Source of the DNA: AG1 sp035559775 | GTDB lineage: Archaea; Thermoproteota; Thermoprotei_A; Sulfolobales; AG1 | Reading direction: 5' to 3' | DNA: 23,883 nt | NCBI GenBank assembly: GCA_035559775.1 | Contig: DATMAU010000047.1 | Coordinates: 1 to 23,883 of the forward strand | Shown here: piece by piece, positions 21,959 through 23,883 of the stretch | Numbering within the stretch: the stretch's first letter is position 1 | Layout of the letters: each line of letters begins with the position of its first letter | Notes under the pieces: generated by a model | What the model was told of the DNA's origin: nothing | The model's database searches: none | The model's input: the letters and a program-made list of their open reading frames with translations, nothing else | Program-made: the position numbers and the translations under genes

Positions 21959-22507
21959 TCACCTCTCAGATCGCTCGTGCCTCATCAACCTCGCTAATAT
22001 CCTTGCCGTCAGCCCCCATATAACCTTACCACCACAGCTGGGTGCATGGAGACACGGGGGTGATCGGCTAGACTCTGGGCATGGTATTTCGGCTAGCTCC
22101 GGGATCCTGATCCTAAGGATCCTTTTAACCTCGCTCCCAGGAGCGGTCTTGAGGGGTTCTCTTGCGAGGAATAGGTGGGGTACGACTCTTACAGAACCCC
22201 TTGTGATCCATATGCCCATGCTCCCCAAATGGATCTCTCTTCTGAGGTCGGCATGGATCTCCTCCATAGCCTCTCTAACAGCTGTCTCATAGCTATCCTC
22301 ACCAGCCCTCCTAAAACCCCCTGGGAAGGCTATATGGCCTGACCAGGGATCCCCCTCCCTCTCGATCCTCTCTATGAGTATGAGGGTATCGCTTGTAGCC
22401 TCGTATATAACTGCTACTGCGGCATCGTAGTCTCTATAGAGACAATTCCCCGAACTATCTACCTCGACTGCTTCGAGGACTGTGCTGACAGAACTATGGG
22501 GATCCAT
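21959..22507 (-). CDS. Nudix hydrolase, probable CoA pyrophosphatase (NudL-like)
   Basis: Hydrolyses nucleoside diphosphates linked to another moiety; the NudL-type signature points to CoA. The Nudix box is complete: G64, E70, R78, E79, E82 and E83 in GFRRAGEDSYETAVREAMEE. Just before it, WSGHIAFPGG is the 'LSGQ.AFPGG' motif of CoA pyrophosphatases, and near the C-terminus VIWGLTARILARL matches their WG.TA.I helix. ATG 22507 gives 182 aa; the frame is open to a TTG at 22564, but that lengthens the overlap with the gene upstream. It overlaps that gene's 3' end by 14 bases. Confidence 0.85.
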   Translation of the reverse strand: MDPHSSVSTVLEAVEVDSSGNCLYRDYDAAVAVIYEATSDTLILIERIEREGDPWSGHIAFPGGFRRAGEDSYETAVREAMEEIHADLRREIHLGSMGIWITRGSVRVVPHLFLAREPLKTAPGSEVKRILRIRIPELAEIPCPESSRSPPCLHAPSCGGKVIWGLTARILARLMRHERSER

Positions 22508-22874
22508 AGGTCTCAGCCAGTAGCCTGAATAACTCTCCCCTCTTATCGCTGAATAGCCTTGCAACCTCCCCCGGCTCTCCCAAGGCCAGGATCTTTATCG
22601 TCACGCCAGAGCATATGCCCATCAGGCTCACACATAGCATGAGGATCTTCTCGACCCCTATACCCAGGATGGATGAGATCTTAGCCAAGATCTCCCCGCC
22701 CAGCTCGACAACCTCTAGGGAGCATTTATCAATGCCAAGGCCAGGACACCTTACCGGGGGTATGTCGCTCGATATTATGGTAAGCCTGTTTTCAGGAACA
22801 ATAGAAGCCCAGTAGCCATCACCATATCTAATAATAGAGGGTGAGCTAGATATAGATCCTGAGATCTGTCCCAC
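22494..22874 (-). CDS. Unrecognised protein between Nudix and zinc-ribbon genes
   Basis: 126 aa from GTG 22874, chosen because AGGTG lies about 8 bases upstream. The frame is open to GTG 22913, but that lies within conserved-looking zinc-ribbon coding sequence. It has a short N-terminal strand region (IIRYGDGYWASIVPENRLTI), a Cys pair at VRCPGLGIDKC, and a central amphipathic to hydrophobic stretch (ILAKISSILGIGVEKILMLC). I cannot name the family. It overlaps the zinc-ribbon gene by 29 bases and the Nudix gene by 14, so the three are surely cotranscribed. Confidence 0.6.
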   Translation of the reverse strand: MGQISGSISSSPSIIRYGDGYWASIVPENRLTIISSDIPPVRCPGLGIDKCSLEVVELGGEILAKISSILGIGVEKILMLCVSLMGICSGVTIKILALGEPGEVARLFSDKRGELFRLLAETYGSP

Positions 22875-23052
22875 AGTAGGGGCACCTATGGTGTGTTCTC
22901 CTAGCACAGGCACCGCAGAACCTAGCCTGCCTAGTCTGAGAGCATCTAGGGCAGAAATAGATCGTTGTATCTCCGACTAGGAGGGTTGTGGCACATATAG
23001 AGCATCTATAGGTTCTCCAACCGCCATGCCCCTTAGCATTGACCCCGATCAT
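22846..23052 (-). CDS. Small two-zinc-ribbon protein, resembles archaeal Zn-ribbon RNA-binding family
   Basis: 68 aa with four CxxC knuckles: CSIC (17/20), CPRC (34/37), CGAC (46/49), CPYC (57/60), giving two zinc sites. The layout 'C..C...F.CP.C...RFC..C....H.CPYCG' fits the archaeal DUF1610/COG2888 zinc-ribbon proteins annotated as RNA-binding and translation-related; that assignment is from memory of the pattern. Start is ATG 23052. A minus-strand TATA (about 23095-23102) would give a roughly 20-nt leader. It is the first gene of the three-gene minus operon. Confidence 0.75.
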   Translation of the reverse strand: MIGVNAKGHGGWRTYRCSICATTLLVGDTTIYFCPRCSQTRQARFCGACARRTHHRCPYCGTDLRIYI

Positions 23053-23146
23053 TGAGAACGGAATTCTCTAACCACCCATATGAGAAACACTTCTATCCTT
23101 ATAAGCTGCTACACAAGCCGTATCAAGCCATTTCGGTTTTCACGAA

Positions 23147-23406
23147 GGTTTATATGGGTTGATATTTGATCGTAGTTCTGTGGGAATACTGTATAAGTTC
23201 TATTATTTATGGTATAGCCAGGATGTGGTGTTTCCCCACAGCTATTGGCCAGAGGCAAGCTATGAAGAGAGAGCTGTGGGTAGAGATCACACCGAACAAG
23301 TAGAAACCAAGGATAAAGGATCCGATGAAATGGGCCCTGAGGCCTAGGAAGCCGAGGGAAAGAGTAGTTGGTATTTTTATACCAACTACAATGAAGCCCG
23401 AACCCC
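23147..23406 (+). repeat. Copy B of the duplicated promoter-led element, probable structured ncRNA
   Basis: Direct repeat of copy A. It begins with GGTTTATAT (TATA-like, 23147-23155), then CGTAGTTCTGTGGG. The hairpin CCCACAGCT (23235-23243) / AGCTGTGGG (23272-23280) and the 40-base identical block 23257-23296 are kept. It lacks copy A's insert at about 75-120. It carries instead an extra segment with a perfect 11-bp stem, GTAGTTGGTAT (23364-23374) / ATACCAACTAC (23379-23389), closed by TTTT. The two copies therefore differ by whole hairpins while keeping the core, as structural RNAs do. Antisense and sense open frames across it look spurious. Confidence 0.6.
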
Positions 23407-23883
23407 TTGCAGATTGCCTACCAACAATATGGGTGTGTAAAACACAAGTGGGCTGGATAGAACCAGGGCTATGTTTTCCTGCAATACTGGGTATGAAGGG
23501 GGTTGTAGGTTGAGTCACTCTGGATATGTTGATTCTCACGAAGCCAATGGCTGGGTAGCTGGTATCAAATTAATAGCAACCGTTTGTCCCTGGATGTTCG
23601 TTCCAATCATTTTATTCATGGTCTTATCCAGGGGCTTCCACCTCTACCCATAGGATCTCTAACCCTGCAGGGTCATGGGCTGCTGTCGAGCCGAACGGCA
23701 CGTGGCTCCCATCTAGCTCTGCCCCAGGCGGCTCGGAGCACTGCTCCCATTGCCATGAGACTTGTGTGGGGAGACCCAGCACCGAGGGCAATACCTTTCA
23801 AGGCTTATAGATACCCAGGTGTTGGTGGGAAAGTAGCCTCCAGGCATGCCCCAATACACATGAAAATTTCCAAGGCCTATTAA
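23407..23883. other. Right-end region with no supportable gene
   Basis: Several short frames are open, including one running off the end from 23584, but none shows a recognisable domain and codon use is unlike the genes of this window. Around 23494-23550 one frame reads GYEGG then SGYVDSHEANGW. This faintly recalls the zinc-ribbon region of TnpB transposases, but the required Cys pairs are absent. It could be a decayed mobile-element remnant or continuation of the copy B element. Confidence 0.35.

Noticed and set aside
23313..23332. C/D box guide RNA in copy B (GATGAA...CTGA)
   Set aside because: Boxes are incomplete and not kept in copy A, and there is no second C'/D' pair.
23207..23539. 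110-codon minus-strand frame over copy B
   Set aside because: It is not open in the homologous copy A, which argues against a conserved protein.
23494..23550. TnpB transposase zinc-ribbon remnant
   Set aside because: Only a faint GYEGG...SGYVDS resemblance; cysteine pairs and the RuvC motifs are missing, so I do not call a transposase.

Overview
The window reads as a chromosomal segment of a hyperthermophilic crenarchaeon (Thermoproteota). The case rests on the S13-S4-S11-RpoD-L18e-L13-S9-RpoN-S2 operon, the archaeal release factor aRF1, XPB helicase, Cdc48/VAT, an Orc1/Cdc6-type initiator, and heavy use of ATA and AGG/AGA codons. Many genes start with GTG or TTG. GGTGA-type Shine-Dalgarno sites occur inside operons, and TATA boxes sit about 25 bp upstream of operon-leading start codons, which suggests leaderless transcripts. 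A Desulfurococcales-like or Sulfolobales-like lineage is plausible; I cannot go lower.

Layout. 1-275: first copy (A) of a duplicated, promoter-led, probably non-coding element. 280-353: tRNA with CAT anticodon (minus). 501-5790: tightly packed plus-strand operon of ribosomal proteins, RNA polymerase subunits D and N, and a MEMO-family protein. 5891-6985: aRF1, whose conserved N-terminus has no ATG, GTG or TTG start. 7056-9236 (minus): an FAD-dependent amine/amino-acid oxidoreductase and a degenerate alcohol-dehydrogenase-like (MDR) protein. 9599-11320: XPB helicase. 11525-14105: Cdc48 AAA ATPase with a C-terminal HbYX-like tail, then a small winged-helix-like protein. 14506-17067: large M14-type metallopeptidase. 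17131-18286 (minus): an overlapping pair of apparently paralogous ribbon-helix-helix proteins, facing an Orc1/Cdc6-type ATPase (18451-19749) across 164 bp that holds a perfect 16-bp palindrome and a 9-bp inverted repeat. 19727-20616: HTH regulator, MoaC and a 36-codon ORF. 20627-21841 (minus): unrecognised protein that looks like a tandem Lrp-type regulator. 21959-23052 (minus): Nudix CoA-pyrophosphatase-like protein, an unknown protein and a two-zinc-ribbon protein with overlapping ends. 23147-23406: second copy (B) of the duplicated element. 23407-23883: no supportable gene.

The first third is translation and transcription core. The middle is protein quality control and DNA opening (Cdc48, XPB). 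The most accessory-looking parts are the RHH pair/Orc1 locus and the duplicated element at both ends. The strongest candidates for something undescribed are that element, which can form mutually exclusive hairpins, and the RHH pair with its palindrome opposite an unusual Orc1/Cdc6.
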